The translations under genes and the position numbers were made by a program. This document shows, one piece after another, positions 1 to 9,784 of a stretch of DNA of 64,000 nt. The DNA is from Mastigamoeba balamuthi (Eukaryota; Evosea; Mastigamoebida; Mastigamoebidae). The stretch lies in contig CACRSC010000031.1 in the NCBI GenBank assembly GCA_902651635.1, forward strand, positions 1,160,658 through 1,224,657, read 5' to 3'. The notes under the pieces are model-generated. The model made no database searches, was not told the origin of the DNA, and saw only the letters and a program-made list of their open reading frames with translations. Within the stretch, counting starts at the first letter, position 1. The number at the start of each line of letters is the position of its first letter.

Positions 1-642
1 GAAAACTGTGAATGGAATTGCAATGCCCCATAGAATGTCGTCGATGGACCGGACTGCCTGTGCCCGCATCATCGCCTGTGTGTAGGCCTCTGCCTGGTAG
101 ATGACAGGGTCGTGTCCGAGGTCCTGGTCCCTCGTCATGCCCTTGCAACAGCCCTGGCAGCAACTGTTGTGGGAGCTGCTGTCCTCGTCCCCATGGGATG
201 CGTCCCCATGGTCGTCCTCGTCCCCTGAGCTGCTGCTGCTGCTGTCCTTGCTCTCAGAGTCGTCGTCATCCGCAATGACCAGCCGACGTCTTTTGTTGGG
301 CTCCGAGTTCGTGCTCATGGGAATAACCAGTGCCGGTGCTGCAGTGCTCGGAAAAGCACTGTCTTTGCATTTTTCGGCTATGCCGTTTCCGACGGGAAAA
401 ACGGACGTCGTCCCCTCAGGGCCTGTAGGTGCCCCCTTGGCTGCTGCCTCGTCGTCGTCATCGTCCGAGTCTGTACGGGAGGTCTCGTAGTCGGAATCCA
501 CCGGCTCCTCCCTCAGACTGGCCAACTCCTCCTCGATGTCGTGCTGAGCCTTCTGCAGCTCGGACTTACAGCAAGCTCTCTCGGCAGCACGACGGTCCTG
601 CTTCTCCTTCTGGAGCTGTCTCTCTGCATCGCCCACCTCCAT
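1..642 (-). CDS. Acidic coiled-coil protein, unknown function (partial, runs off left edge)
   Basis: The frame is open from an ATG at 642 down to base 1, so at least 214 residues are encoded and the C terminus lies outside the window. Residues 1-50 are rich in E, K, Q and R with heptad-like spacing and look like a coiled coil. Two acidic/serine stretches follow (S-R-T-D-S then five D, and a run of S with D and E), then a cysteine patch CCQGCCKGM, then a more regular segment ending in ILWGIAIPFTVF. An in-frame TAG sits two codons upstream of the ATG; because it reads CCTAG it could instead be a splice acceptor, so the true start may lie in an earlier exon. I do not recognise the family. Base composition is less GC-rich than most of the window. 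Confidence 0.5.
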   Translation of the reverse strand, partial: MEVGDAERQLQKEKQDRRAAERACCKSELQKAQHDIEEELASLREEPVDSDYETSRTDSDDDDDEAAAKGAPTGPEGTTSVFPVGNGIAEKCKDSAFPSTAAPALVIPMSTNSEPNKRRRLVIADDDDSESKDSSSSSSGDEDDHGDASHGDEDSSSHNSCCQGCCKGMTRDQDLGHDPVIYQAEAYTQAMMRAQAVRSIDDILWGIAIPFTVF

Positions 643-840
643 CGCCTAGGTGTGCACGCACTGATGCCCAGTAATGCGTGGGGTGGGGGCAGGAAGCCCC
701 TGGGGGGGTTGAGAGACTCGAGGACTAAGGGAAGAAGAAGGAGTGATGATGTATTGATTTGTATTCATGTGGTGACGAGAGGGTGGGAGGGGAAATGCTA
801 TTCCTTTGCCTAGGGGGTGCAGTCCCCCCTTGGCATCAAA

Positions 841-1521
841 ATGGTCAGACGGTTCCCGAACCTTCGTACTCTGGTCCTGTGCGACAATTACAGCAGTGTC
901 AGACAGAAGACAATTGCTGCCATCTCGAGCTTGAAGTTGCTCTGATCTCTGGCACTGGCATGCTGAGACGCAGTGAGGGGATTCACGAGCCTATTGGCCT
1001 CCTGTCGCAACCTGTGGGAGCTAGCACTGCCGTTCTCAGCTTTCACAGATTGGGATCTCAAGATGATTGGGCTACTAATCCAGAGACTCAACCTATCAGG
1101 AACCTGTGTTACTCACAAGGAGCTGAAGGCGGCTTCCAAGTCTCTCAGCAATGCTCTGCAGCTCCAGTTCTCAGGCTGTACAATAGGAGCCTCGGGCCTA
1201 CGTGCAATTGCTCACGATTGTCCCCATCTGCTATCGCTGTCCATTGGGGAGCCCATCAGTATCAAGACTCTCAAGATGCTCGAAGACCCCTCTGTGCTTC
1301 CCAGGCTGATTCATCTTGATGTAGACCAGTACAGTGATCTGAGAGATGAGTGGGAGCACATGGAAAGTGACCTCAGACGTCGCCATATTCGTCTCTCATC
1401 CTCAGAGTGGGTTGTGAACACCGAGGACAACTTCAGCCTCTCCAAGCAGTTCTCGTGGGATGGAGTGCACTGGGCGCGAATCAACGACAGGCTCTCAAAT
1501 CACCCTGAGAGTTTTGATTAG
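841..1521 (+). pseudogene. Leucine-rich-repeat gene fragment, probably decayed
   Basis: One reading frame encodes leucine-rich-repeat-like protein from an ATG at 841 (MVRRFPNLRTLVLCDNYSS) to a stop at 1521, with LRR-type phrases such as CTIGASGLRAIAHDCPHLL. It is interrupted by two in-frame stop codons at 943 and 964, 34 and 41 codons after the ATG. No well-placed GT-AG intron clearly removes both, although a donor near 874 with the acceptor at about 973 is possible. The repeat style resembles the F-box/LRR gene on the opposite strand just downstream, so this may be a decayed relative. Codon use is less GC-biased than in the intact genes. It could still be a real gene with one unusual intron. 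Confidence 0.4.
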
Positions 1522-1743
1522 CCACCCTACCCTCGACCCTCTATAATCGAACAGGATTTGGCTACGACCTCAGCTCATCTGTTGAATCCACCACTTCAAT
1601 TTCGGCATTGATTGTGAGGCTTGTGATCTGTGGTTGTGACAGCCTCTGTTGGTGCTGAATCCCAGGACATTTTGGTGGAAGAGTTTGAAGGAAGCTCTCA
1701 CCAACACGCAGTCAATTGTCCACTCGCGATCGTTGTTGACATC

Positions 1744-3704
1744 TCAGTTAAACTGCTGGAGCACTTTGAGTCGGAGACTCCTGTGGTAGATGTGCAGTGC
1801 TCCGGCAACTATTCGTAGCGCCTTGTGCTTGAGAAGGTCGTCGCACTTGCACATGAGCTTGAGTTTGCTGAGCGACGGAGGCAACTGCCTGCACAGGTCC
1901 AGCCCGAGGACGCGGTCGAGGTTCTCGTCCTCGCAGAACAGTGTCAGGGTACGCACGAGGTCGCTCCGGCCGAGCGCCCGCATCAGCCTCGTGGGCAACG
2001 GCGTGTCGGGCCCCAGGTCCATGCCCAGCTTCTGGATGAAGCACTGGCTGTTCATCAGCGACAGATACTCGCCCTCCGATATGTCGCGGACCGAGTCCAG
2101 GAACACGCTGAGAGAGCAGAACCTCCTGTCCTCCCACTCGGACCTCGCGTTGAACACGTCGAACGACATGCACTGCACGAGGTCCGCCACGGTGCACCCC
2201 CATATGCACACGGACCGCAGCCTCGAGGAGCACGTGCGTATGAGGTAATTGAGGCTCGAGAACAGCACGGCCTCCTGCTCCGCCGAGCGGGCGACGCCAC
2301 GCAGATTGAGCGAAATGCTGCGCAGAGTGCCGGCGCAGGTTCTGGCCAGTGCCTGGAGGTGGCTCCCCTGCACGGCGCAGTAGTACCTCGCGTCGAAGTG
2401 CTGCAGCTCGGAGCACATGGGGAGCGAGAGGAGCAGGTCGAAGCCCTCGACACGGCCAACGCTGAGCTTCTCAAGCCGCACAGACGAACCCTCGAGAACA
2501 GCCCTGGAGTCCTCTGTCAGGACGTACGTGCCCTCTCCCTTGAGGCAGAGCTCGCGCAGTGTCGTGCAGCAGGCGATCTCTCGTGCGATGGGAGGGGTGA
2601 TTGAGAAGTGGGCCTCCGCGTAGATGGTGTTGAACTCTACGCGCGTCAGGCCCGGGCACAGCTGCAGCAACTCGGCCATCTTGTCCTCGCACACAGAGTC
2701 ACCCCTTGGAGCCGCGAGTTACTCTGTGCACGCGCTGGGGGGACGGACGGTTACCTGCAGAGGCAGTCGGGCATCTCGAGCTGCGTCAGCGAGGGCAGCT
2801 TCTTCTTGACGGCGAACTTCTTGTACTGCAGCCCGCGGCAGCCGCAGCACGACTTGAGCGCCCGCAGCCGCCCGAAGGTGTGCAGCAGCGACGGGTGGTT
2901 GAGCCCCGTGACGTCGAGGTCCTCGAGCACGGGGCTCATGGCGCCCAGCAGGACCGCGAAGCCGACCTCGCGCGAGAGCATGTGGCCCACGCCCTCGTAG
3001 CCGCCGCGAGCCTCGAGCTCCTCGGTGATGTCGATCCGCGAGACCTCGCGCAGCGCGGGCACGGGCGCGAGGCCGCAGCACGAGGCCAGCAGCACGTGCA
3101 GCGCCGAGAGGTCCGTGATCTTCAAGTCGAGCCTCTCGAGCCTCTGCAGCGGCCCCGTGGCCATCGCGCAGTCCGCGAGCCCCAGCAGCGCTGCCGTGTC
3201 GACGCCGCTGCCGGGGCCGTCGACGCGCAGCTCCACGAGCGACTGCCCCAGCGCCGAGCACAGCGCCCGCAGCGCGTCGTGGGCCTCCTCCAGCACGCGC
3301 AGGCCCAGGCGCCGCAGGCCCGGCATCGTCGCGAGCGCCGCCAGGGCCTCGGGGCCCAGCGCGTGCGCGTCGTCGGCGCCCAGGACGGTCAGCACGTGCA
3401 GCGACGCCAGCGACTCGCGCAGGGCCGCCGACGAGGCCAGCTCGGCGACGCACGACGCGAGGCCGTCGTCGGGGGCGTCGTAGTGCAGCGCGGGCGCGAG
3501 GTCGACGCGCTCGGCGGGCCGCAGGGAGAGGGCGAACGAGCGCACAGAGGAGAGCGTGCAGGGGACGGAGACGTGGCGCCAGAGGCGGGGGTCCGAGCTG
3601 AGGCCGTGGCACGCGCGGCAGGTGCGCGAGAAGGAGCACAGCGAGCGGTGGTCGAGCAGCGACAGCAGCGAGACGCACAGGTCGCGGGGGAGCAGAGAGA
3701 ACAT
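1744..3704 (-). CDS. F-box protein with leucine-rich-repeat-like region
   Basis: Predicted 636-residue protein from two exons. The N terminus is a clear F-box (LLPRDLCVSLLSLLDHRSL, then a conserved LWRHVSV), the module that binds Skp1 in SCF ubiquitin ligases. The rest is a series of leucine-rich segments (LERLDLKITDLSAL, LEDLDVTGLNHPSLL, LRELCLKGEG, LSKLKLMCKCDDLL) expected to capture substrate. I joined the exons by an intron at 2754-2705 (GTAACC to CCAAG, 50 nt); two earlier AG acceptors would each give a stop codon, while this one keeps the frame open. The substrate cannot be read from the sequence. Exon 1 is much more GC-rich than exon 2. Its 5' end lies close to the 3' end of the SDR gene on the same strand. 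Confidence 0.8.
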
Positions 3705-3967
3705 CGGAGGGCAGTTTTATTGGGTGTGTGTGTGTGATACGTACACGTCGTTGCGGTCGGTCGTCGCGATTCAAAAATCTAGATCTACAGGCATGCCCAC
3801 GCAGAATTGGACTGCTGGACCAACCAAGGATCACCCCGTCAGGGCACACTGGCCACGTGTTTAAGATGCGCAGTACGCGCAAAAATGCCGCCCCAGGGCA
3901 ACAGCGAGGCGGTAGTACTGAGCTGTTAGTTCAATTGACTGGCTCGCTCTTTTGGCGGATCTGTCCC

Positions 3968-5054
3968 TCAGTGCTTCTTGTGGCGGCTGACGATGCAGTC
4001 GTAGAGCGCCGGGAACAGGATGGGGCCGATGGTCATCAGCTCGTACCACGGGGGGCAGGCGATGCTCCTCCTGCGGGCGAGCGTCGCGGCGACGAGCCTG
4101 CGCGCCACGTCGTCGGGCTGCATCATCGAGAAGCCGTGGGCGGCGGCCCCCGAGGCCGAGCTCGCGTTGGCCCCCAGCGACCTGCCCTGCGCGTCGAGCC
4201 TCGACACGCCCGTCGCCATCTCCGTGGCCACGAACCCGGGCAGCCCGACCGTCACGCTCACGCCCATCGCTGCCCCCGGACCGCGATCGTTAGGGAATCG
4301 CGAATCCAAGAAATTCGGATTCAAGATTCAATTCAGTTGGCTCACGGGCAAACTCGAAGCGGATGTTGTCGAACAGCGTCTTGACGGCGGCCTTGGAGGC
4401 CGCGTACCAGCACCTGCGCGCGCGGGGCAGCAGCGCAGACATGCTCGAGACGACGAGGACCCTGCCGCGGGCCCTGGCCAGCGCCTGCGCCGCCTCCTCT
4501 GCCGTCCACGCGGGGCCGAAGAGGTTGACGTTCATGATCATGGCCGAGGCCTCGGGCTTGGTCTCGGCAAACTCAAAGTCCATGCTGACGCCCGCGATCA
4601 GCGCCAGCACGTCGATGGCGCCCGACCCGAACTCCGCGGCACGGCGCGCGAGGTCGAGGCACTGGTCGCGCTGCGTCACGTCGGCGACGACCTCGAGCAC
4701 GTCGGCGGCGCCCAGCGCGCGGCAGTCGACCGCCGACTCGGCGAGGCGGTCCGCGCGCCGGTCGCTGATCACGAGCCGCGCCCCGTTGCGCGCCGCGAGG
4801 CGCGCCACCTCCCTGCCGATGCCGCTCGCGGCGCCAGTCACGACAACAACCTGTGAAGCGACGTGGCAGCAAAAAAACCGGGGGGAGAGGCGTCAGAGAG
4901 ACGACAGACTCGGCGGGGAAGCCGGGGGGGAGAGAGAGAGCGGGCGGACCTTGCCGCGGAGGGTGGTGAAGTCGGCGGCGGGGGTGAGGCGAGGGTAGAC
5001 GATCGCCGCGAGGACGAGAGCGAGGAGGCCGAGGCACGACAGCAGGAGCAGCAT
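3968..5054 (-). CDS. Membrane-anchored short-chain dehydrogenase/reductase (SDR)
   Basis: Three exons (5054-4950, 4850-4346, 4269-3968) give a 303-residue protein whose lengths sum exactly to a whole number of codons. The first exon is a hydrophobic N-terminal anchor (MLLLLSCLGLLALVLAAIVY). The Rossmann nucleotide motif VTGAASGIGRE spans the first junction. Other SDR landmarks are NVNLFGP (structural Asn), VVSSMS (catalytic Ser) and YAASK (catalytic Tyr and Lys). The C-terminal exon has GLPGFVATEMA, typical of the loop after the active site. This is the topology of ER-membrane 11-beta-HSD1-like and DHRS7-like reductases acting with NADP(H) on a lipid, steroid or carbonyl; the substrate is unknown. 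It starts 173 bp from the divergent gene at 5227, and the gap holds a GATATC element. Confidence 0.88.
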
Positions 5055-5109
5055 CTCTCGGCACGCGTTTGGGAGGGTTTTTTTTCTGTGCCGTGACAGA
5101 TTTTTCCGC

Positions 5110-5115
5110 GATATC
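5110..5115. promoter_or_regulatory. GATATC element in divergent promoter
   Basis: A GATATC core within CGCGATATCACTGA lies between the divergent starts at 5054 and 5227. It matches a recurring AT-rich palindrome seen upstream of many genes here. The regulatory role is inferred from position only. Confidence 0.35.
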
Positions 5116-5226
5116 ACTGAGAATCTGGGGATTGTCTTCGGACTTTTCCGGGCCCGAACCGCCAGTTTTCGCAAAGCTGCAAAAATTGCTCTCCGTCTCT
5201 CTCCGTCGACTCATTTACACCACCGA

Positions 5227-5925
5227 ATGCGGAGCTCCTGGACCGCCCTCACGCACCACCTGTTCTACATCCTGCTCTCGTTCGCCGGCGCCCTCGTGGT
5301 CACGGCCTCTGCGGTGGGGCTGCTGACCCTCGGCGACCTGCAGCTGTGCCGCACCGACTACAATGTCACCGAGATCAAGGTCACGGCAGTGCAGTGCTGC
5401 GGCAGCTGGGGCGTCTGCCACGAGTGCCTCGTCTCGACCTCGACGCTCTCTGTGCGCTCGGTGCACGGCAGCGCGCGCTTTGCCGAGCGCGTCATCGGTG
5501 TCGTGGGCCCCGAGGGCTCCACGGGTCCCTGCTGGATTAACTGCGACGCCAAGAACTACACCGTCGTCATGCGCTTCTCGAACCACGGCCCCATGGGCGC
5601 GGCGACGAGCTCCGTGCTCCTCTTCCTCGCCGTCGGGTGCACTGTCGGCGGCATCTACGGCCTGTGGAGAACAAATGCCGACAGGGCGTCCCGCAGAAAG
5701 GCCAAGCAGCAGGAGAAGAAGAAGCTCGAGAAACACCGCAAGCAGGTCGTCGCCATGCGGGCCTTCGCCTCGGGCCTTCACGCGCGGCTCGGCGCGGACA
5801 GCCCGCTCCGCCTGATCGATTACTCGACTGTCCGCGGCATTTGCCTGCTGTGCACAAATTCCGACGATCTCGCCCCTTTCCCGCGCCACGCCGGAGAGTT
5901 GCAGCAGACGACCAGCATCGTGTGA
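5227..5925 (+). CDS. Two-transmembrane protein with cysteine-rich outer loop, unknown
   Basis: Single-exon gene for 232 residues. Residues about 11-37 form a first membrane span (LFYILLSFAGALVVTASAVG). A loop of about 85 residues follows, with seven or more cysteines (CCGSWGVCHEC, then CWINCDAKN) and potential N-glycosylation sites NVT and NYT. A second span lies at about 124-142 (SSVLLFLAVGCTVGGIYGLW). The tail begins with a strongly basic lysine/arginine helix (RRKAKQQEKKKLEKHRK). Both ends should be cytoplasmic and the loop lumenal or extracellular. The layout recalls BK-channel beta subunits, but I see no sequence match that justifies that name. It is divergent from the SDR gene. Confidence 0.75.
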   Translation: MRSSWTALTHHLFYILLSFAGALVVTASAVGLLTLGDLQLCRTDYNVTEIKVTAVQCCGSWGVCHECLVSTSTLSVRSVHGSARFAERVIGVVGPEGSTGPCWINCDAKNYTVVMRFSNHGPMGAATSSVLLFLAVGCTVGGIYGLWRTNADRASRRKAKQQEKKKLEKHRKQVVAMRAFASGLHARLGADSPLRLIDYSTVRGICLLCTNSDDLAPFPRHAGELQQTTSIV

Positions 5926-6165
5926 CGCCCCTCTCCCCACCGGCGGCCGCGCGCGTCTTTTCTTCGCCGGTCCCGGTCGCGCTGTGTACATCCCTCTGTA
6001 TTTCGCGTCTTTTGTAAAATCGCATTCAGCTCTTGGCTCAGGTGGCTGTGTGCGTGCCTCCTCTTATCGACAACTTATGCGGGGTCCCCCTACGTTGTGT
6101 GCTTGCTTGCGCCTGTGCGTCTGACAATAGTCCCGGGGGGAGGGCACAAGGAGCCCGCCCCCGCT

Positions 6166-8219
6166 TCAGAACGTCGTCCTGGAGAAGGACACGCGCAGCG
6201 GTGTGCTGCCGATTCTGTAGTCGTGCAGCGCCACGAGGGCGAGTATGGCCGTCTCGACCGACGGCATCTCGACGAGCGCCATTCTGCGGTCCTTGGGGAA
6301 GAACCTCGACCTCACGGGCTCGCCGTGCGCGGCGAACAGCGCCTCGAGCTCCTCCTGCGAGGCCGTCGCCGCGATGTTGCTCACGTGCAGCACCCTCGAC
6401 GGCGGGCAGATGTGCTGGAAGTTCTTGGACCCGCGGATCTTGTACCTGTGCAGCGTCGACTGGCTGTAGTCGCGCGTCAGGTCCTGCCCGGGCTCCGACG
6501 ACTCGCGCGGCATCATGATCTGCGCGTGCCGCGAGTAGTTGATGCTGATCTGGCGCCCGTGCAGCGGCGCCTTCTGCAGGTTCTGCATCGCCTGGTCCGC
6601 CTGCATGTTGTCGAACATCTGCACGAGCGCCGTGTCCTTCTTGTTGAACAGGATCTTCACCCTCTGCACGTCGCCGTAGACGCCGAACAGCGTGAACAGC
6701 TGGTCGCACGTGATCTTCTGCTCGCACATGCGCCCCCCATCCCCCCGTCCGTCGCCGCGTGAGACCCACCCCCGCAGAGAGCACAGAGCAAGATGCCGGA
6801 GCACACCTCTGGGTCGAGGTTGGAGACGATGAGCACGACCCTGTCGGCGGCAAACGGCGACACGATGCCCGCCGGCGCGACGATGGGCCCCACGTGCATG
6901 CCGCCCGTCGCCATCGCCTGCTGGTGCGCAGCCCACACGCCCACAAACGGCCCCGCCATCGCCGAGCCCGCGCCCCTCGGCTGCACCGCCGCGAGCTGCC
7001 CGACCTGCCCGCCGAGCGCCAGCTGCGGCTGCAGCGCCGTCGCGACGGCCACCGCCGGGTCGATGAACTGCGGCGGCTGCACAGCCACCTGGGGCGCCGC
7101 CTGCATCTGGAGCGCCACCTGCTGCGCCGCCCCGTCGGCAAACTGCCTCTGCTGCGCGGCCATCAGCGCCTGCTGCTGCATCAGGCTGATGGCCGCCGGC
7201 GAGGCTGCCGGGGCCGGGTTGAGCGTGTAGTCGCGGGACCTGTCGGTCGACGACACGCGGAGCTCCTGGAGGTTGCTGAAGTGTATGCGCATGTGGCAGA
7301 CGCCGGGGTAGATCGAGACGTTGTCCAGGCCGGCCTTGGCGGCGCTGGCGGCCTCGACGCTGGCGAGCTCCACGAGCGCCTGGAACCCGCGCTTGGTGAA
7401 GATGACGATGCGCAGCACGGGCCCGAAGCGCGAGAACAGCGTGTGCAGCAGGTCCAGCGTCACCGTGTAGTGCATGTTCATCACCGCCACGAGCAGCACG
7501 CGGCTCGGCTGCTCCGCCGCCGCCGCGTGGTCTGTGTTGTCCGCCGCCTGCCCCGACGACGCGCGCGAGGTGATCTCCTGGTGGTTGGAGAACTGCAGGT
7601 ACACGGGCTTCCCTCTGCGTGCGTGCGTGCCAGACAGACAGCCGTGCGGTCAAAAACGGAATAGGAATAGGCGGAGAAACGCAGGACAGTGCAGACCTGA
7701 TGGTGGCCATGTTGGGGGAGACGTTGTAGTACGTCACGAGGCCGATGGCGGACTCGAGGCTGTCCATCTGGATGAAGGCCTGGTGCTTTGTTTGCTGAAA
7801 ACGGGCAAGCCGGCGGGGCCGACGCTTCAGAAAACGACGTGCGCGGGGTTTAAAAGACGTGCCGGCGGGCGGGCGCTGATGAAAAGCGTGTTGGTGATGC
7901 CGCCGAACGCGCTGCAGACAGCCCTGACCTCGTCCTCGGTGGCGTCCGCGGGAATGTTGCTGGCCAGAGGAGAGGGGCAGGGGAGAGAGGACCACAGCAG
8001 CAACGCGGTGGCCGCCAGAAAAATCAGTCGAGGGGACAGGGCCACGCTCGGTCCGCCCCCCCCTCCCGCCGGGGGAGGAGGGAGAGGGGGGTGGACGGGA
8101 GGGTCGAGGGTCCACGCGCACCGCATGTGGACGACCTTGGAGGGGTCCTTGGGGTCCGTCTTTGCCTTCTTGGGGTCCGAGGCTATCGGCGCCCCGGGCA
8201 TCTCGAGCCCGCGCTTCAT
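6166..8219 (-). CDS. PTBP1-like: Polypyrimidine tract-binding protein (PTBP/hnRNP I family)
   Basis: Five exons encode a protein with four RRM domains. The order is: a short basic N terminus (DPKKAKTDPKDPSK), RRM1 ending YLQFSNHQEI, RRM2 with RIVIFTKRGFQALVEL, an alanine/glutamine-rich linker, RRM3 with LFGVYGDVQRVKILFNKK, and RRM4 with PPSRVLHVSNI and KDRRMALVEM ending in LRVSFSRTTF. The phrases LFGVYGDVQRVKILFNKK and GSKNFQ are near-identical to animal PTBP1, which binds CU-rich RNA to control splicing, polyadenylation and translation. Junctions: 8122/7959 (GT-AG), 7863/7794 (needs a GC donor, GCACGT), about 7693/7617, and one within RRM3 giving DPEKITCDQL. A 14-bp palindrome lies about 340 bp upstream. 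Confidence 0.93.
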
Positions 8220-8670
8220 GGCGATCTGCGCCCACGGGACCGCAGGGCGGGCGGAGAGCGTGCGTGCAAGTGCGGTTGCATACGCGTGGGTGATGATCAA
8301 AGAGGTTAGAGGAGAAGGAAAGAGGCGAGGTGGAAGGTGGGGGGAAAGAACAGTTGAGGAGCGAAGCGGTTGAAGAGCTGGAGACGGAGGTGGTCCGAAG
8401 GGGGACGAGTGGGGGAAGGTGGCGCTGAGAGAGGTGTCTGGAAGCGCTGGACGCCGCGAGGGGGAGGGGTCACAGAGCGGAGTGCGTGTTGTGTGCCCTA
8501 ACGCCGAACCCACAAGAAAATTCTTGTGAGATTTTCCCAACGGACAAATCGCTGGAAATATCATGATATTCTCTGCCCAGTTCCCGTTCACTTACAATTT
8601 CCCCCGGCGGCTTCGTGTCTTCAAGCTTTATCTCTGTTACTGTCCCTTACGTTCAAAAATGCCAGGGTGC
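8220..8670. other. Intergenic, promoter side of the PTBP-like gene
   Basis: There is no convincing coding sequence. The stretch contains purine- and pyrimidine-rich runs close to the start of the PTBP-like gene and a perfect AT-rich palindrome at 8557-8570. The last 100 bases carry the 3' end of the BAH-MBD gene. Confidence 0.5.
8557..8570. promoter_or_regulatory. Perfect 14-bp palindrome AATATCATGATATT
   Basis: AATATCATGATATT equals its own reverse complement and contains the half-site AATATC that recurs near gene starts in this window. It lies about 340 bp upstream of the PTBP-like start codon. The function is inferred. Confidence 0.4.
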
Positions 8671-9681
8671 TCACTGCGCTGGTGCGACGTCCATCGGGAC
8701 GGGTGCCGCTGACTCTGCTCCGGCAGCTGCCACAGCGGGCGCGGGGTTCTGGTGAGCCTCCTCGAGCTTCTTCTGCTCGCCCTGGGCCCCTGCACCCTCG
8801 GTGCTGTCGATGAACGGCACCAGGAACTCGTTGATCTGCGCGTACGTGCGCAGCTTCTTGCCCTCGGGCGAGAAGAACCACTTGTCCGACTTGCCCGGCG
8901 CCCCTGCCCTCGGCACCCACTCGACCCTCCACCCCTCGGGCAGCGCCATCCTCTGCATCCCCGGCGTCGTTATCACAACCCTCCCGTCGATGACCGTCGT
9001 CGACGACCCGCTGCCGCCGCCGCCGTCCGCCGCCGCCTTGGGCGCCCCCGCGCCCGCCGATGCCGCCCTCTTGGCGGACCTCGGCGCGTCCCCCAGCGCC
9101 TGCGCGTCCTCCTGCCTCTGCCGCGCGCGCTCTGTCGGCGGGTTGCCGTGCGCCCCGTGCACCCCGCGCGGCGCCGGCGACCCGGGGGCCGCCGCCGACG
9201 ACGCCGACGCCGGCGGGGCCGTGGGGTCGCCGTCCGAGAACGTCCCCGCCGCGGGGTCGTAGAAGAACGACCAGAAGAAGTAGTCGGGGCCCAGCGCGGC
9301 GAAGGCCGAGCCGTCGCCCTGCAGGTCCGCGCGGCGGGCCACGACGGCCTTGCCGCGCAGCCACGCCACGGGGGCCTCGAACCTGTCGCGCGACGGGAAC
9401 ACCTCGCGCTCGTGGCGCGCGTGGCGGGTGTTGGCCGCCGCGGCGACGGCCTCGAAGCTGAGCGCGTCGCGCGCGCGGTAGACCCACTCGCCCGTCAGCG
9501 AGCGGCCGGCCGCCGGCGTCTCGTACAGCGCGACGATGCGCGCGATGTACGGCGCGGCGCCCGCGGTCGCCGAGACGTAGGCGTGCTCTCCGATGCTGTA
9601 GGTGGTCTCGCCGATGCGCACCGAGGCGTAGTCGGTGCGCAGGGGCTCGCTGGCCCAGGCGCAATCTGCTGCTTCGGCCAT
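8671..9681 (-). CDS. BAH domain plus methyl-CpG-binding (MBD) domain protein
   Basis: Single exon, 336 residues. Residues about 20-165 form a BAH domain (SIGEHAYVSA, PYIARIVALYE, GEWVYRARD, EVFPSRDRFEAPVAWLRGKA, DYFFWSFFYD), a chromatin-binding module. A low-complexity A/G/P/S linker follows. Residues about 245-295 form an MBD/TAM domain (ALPEGWRVEWVPRA, then GKSDKWFFSPEGKKLRTYAQ), close to the MBD consensus L-P-x-G-W ... G-K-x-D-x-x-Y/F-x-S-P-x-G-K-K-x-R. The fusion suggests a nuclear reader that could link DNA methylation to histone state. Whether the MBD binds 5-methylcytosine cannot be told from sequence. The start at 9681 is about 100 bp from the divergent receptor kinase gene, with GATATT/AATATC elements between. 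Confidence 0.88.
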   Translation of the reverse strand: MAEAADCAWASEPLRTDYASVRIGETTYSIGEHAYVSATAGAAPYIARIVALYETPAAGRSLTGEWVYRARDALSFEAVAAAANTRHARHEREVFPSRDRFEAPVAWLRGKAVVARRADLQGDGSAFAALGPDYFFWSFFYDPAAGTFSDGDPTAPPASASSAAAPGSPAPRGVHGAHGNPPTERARQRQEDAQALGDAPRSAKRAASAGAGAPKAAADGGGGSGSSTTVIDGRVVITTPGMQRMALPEGWRVEWVPRAGAPGKSDKWFFSPEGKKLRTYAQINEFLVPFIDSTEGAGAQGEQKKLEEAHQNPAPAVAAAGAESAAPVPMDVAPAQ

Positions 9682-9710
9682 CGCCAGCGGGGCGCGGGGG
9701 AGATATTCTG

Positions 9711-9726
9711 CGGAGAGAAATATCCG
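9711..9726. promoter_or_regulatory. Paired GATATT/AATATC elements in divergent promoter
   Basis: AGATATTC and AAATATCCG occur in opposite orientation within 16 bp, between start codons at 9681 and 9785. Together they form an imperfect inverted repeat of the element seen elsewhere in the window. Confidence 0.35.
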
Positions 9727-9784
9727 CGACGGGAAGAGATCTGGGTATCTTTCATCGGCGGTGTACCATTTTTCGCGTCAGGCG

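Noticed and set aside
2719-3882. A 387-codon R/A/P-rich frame on the minus strand overlapping the F-box exon
   Set aside because: It is a frame-shifted shadow; the other frame carries a clear F-box and leucine-rich segments.
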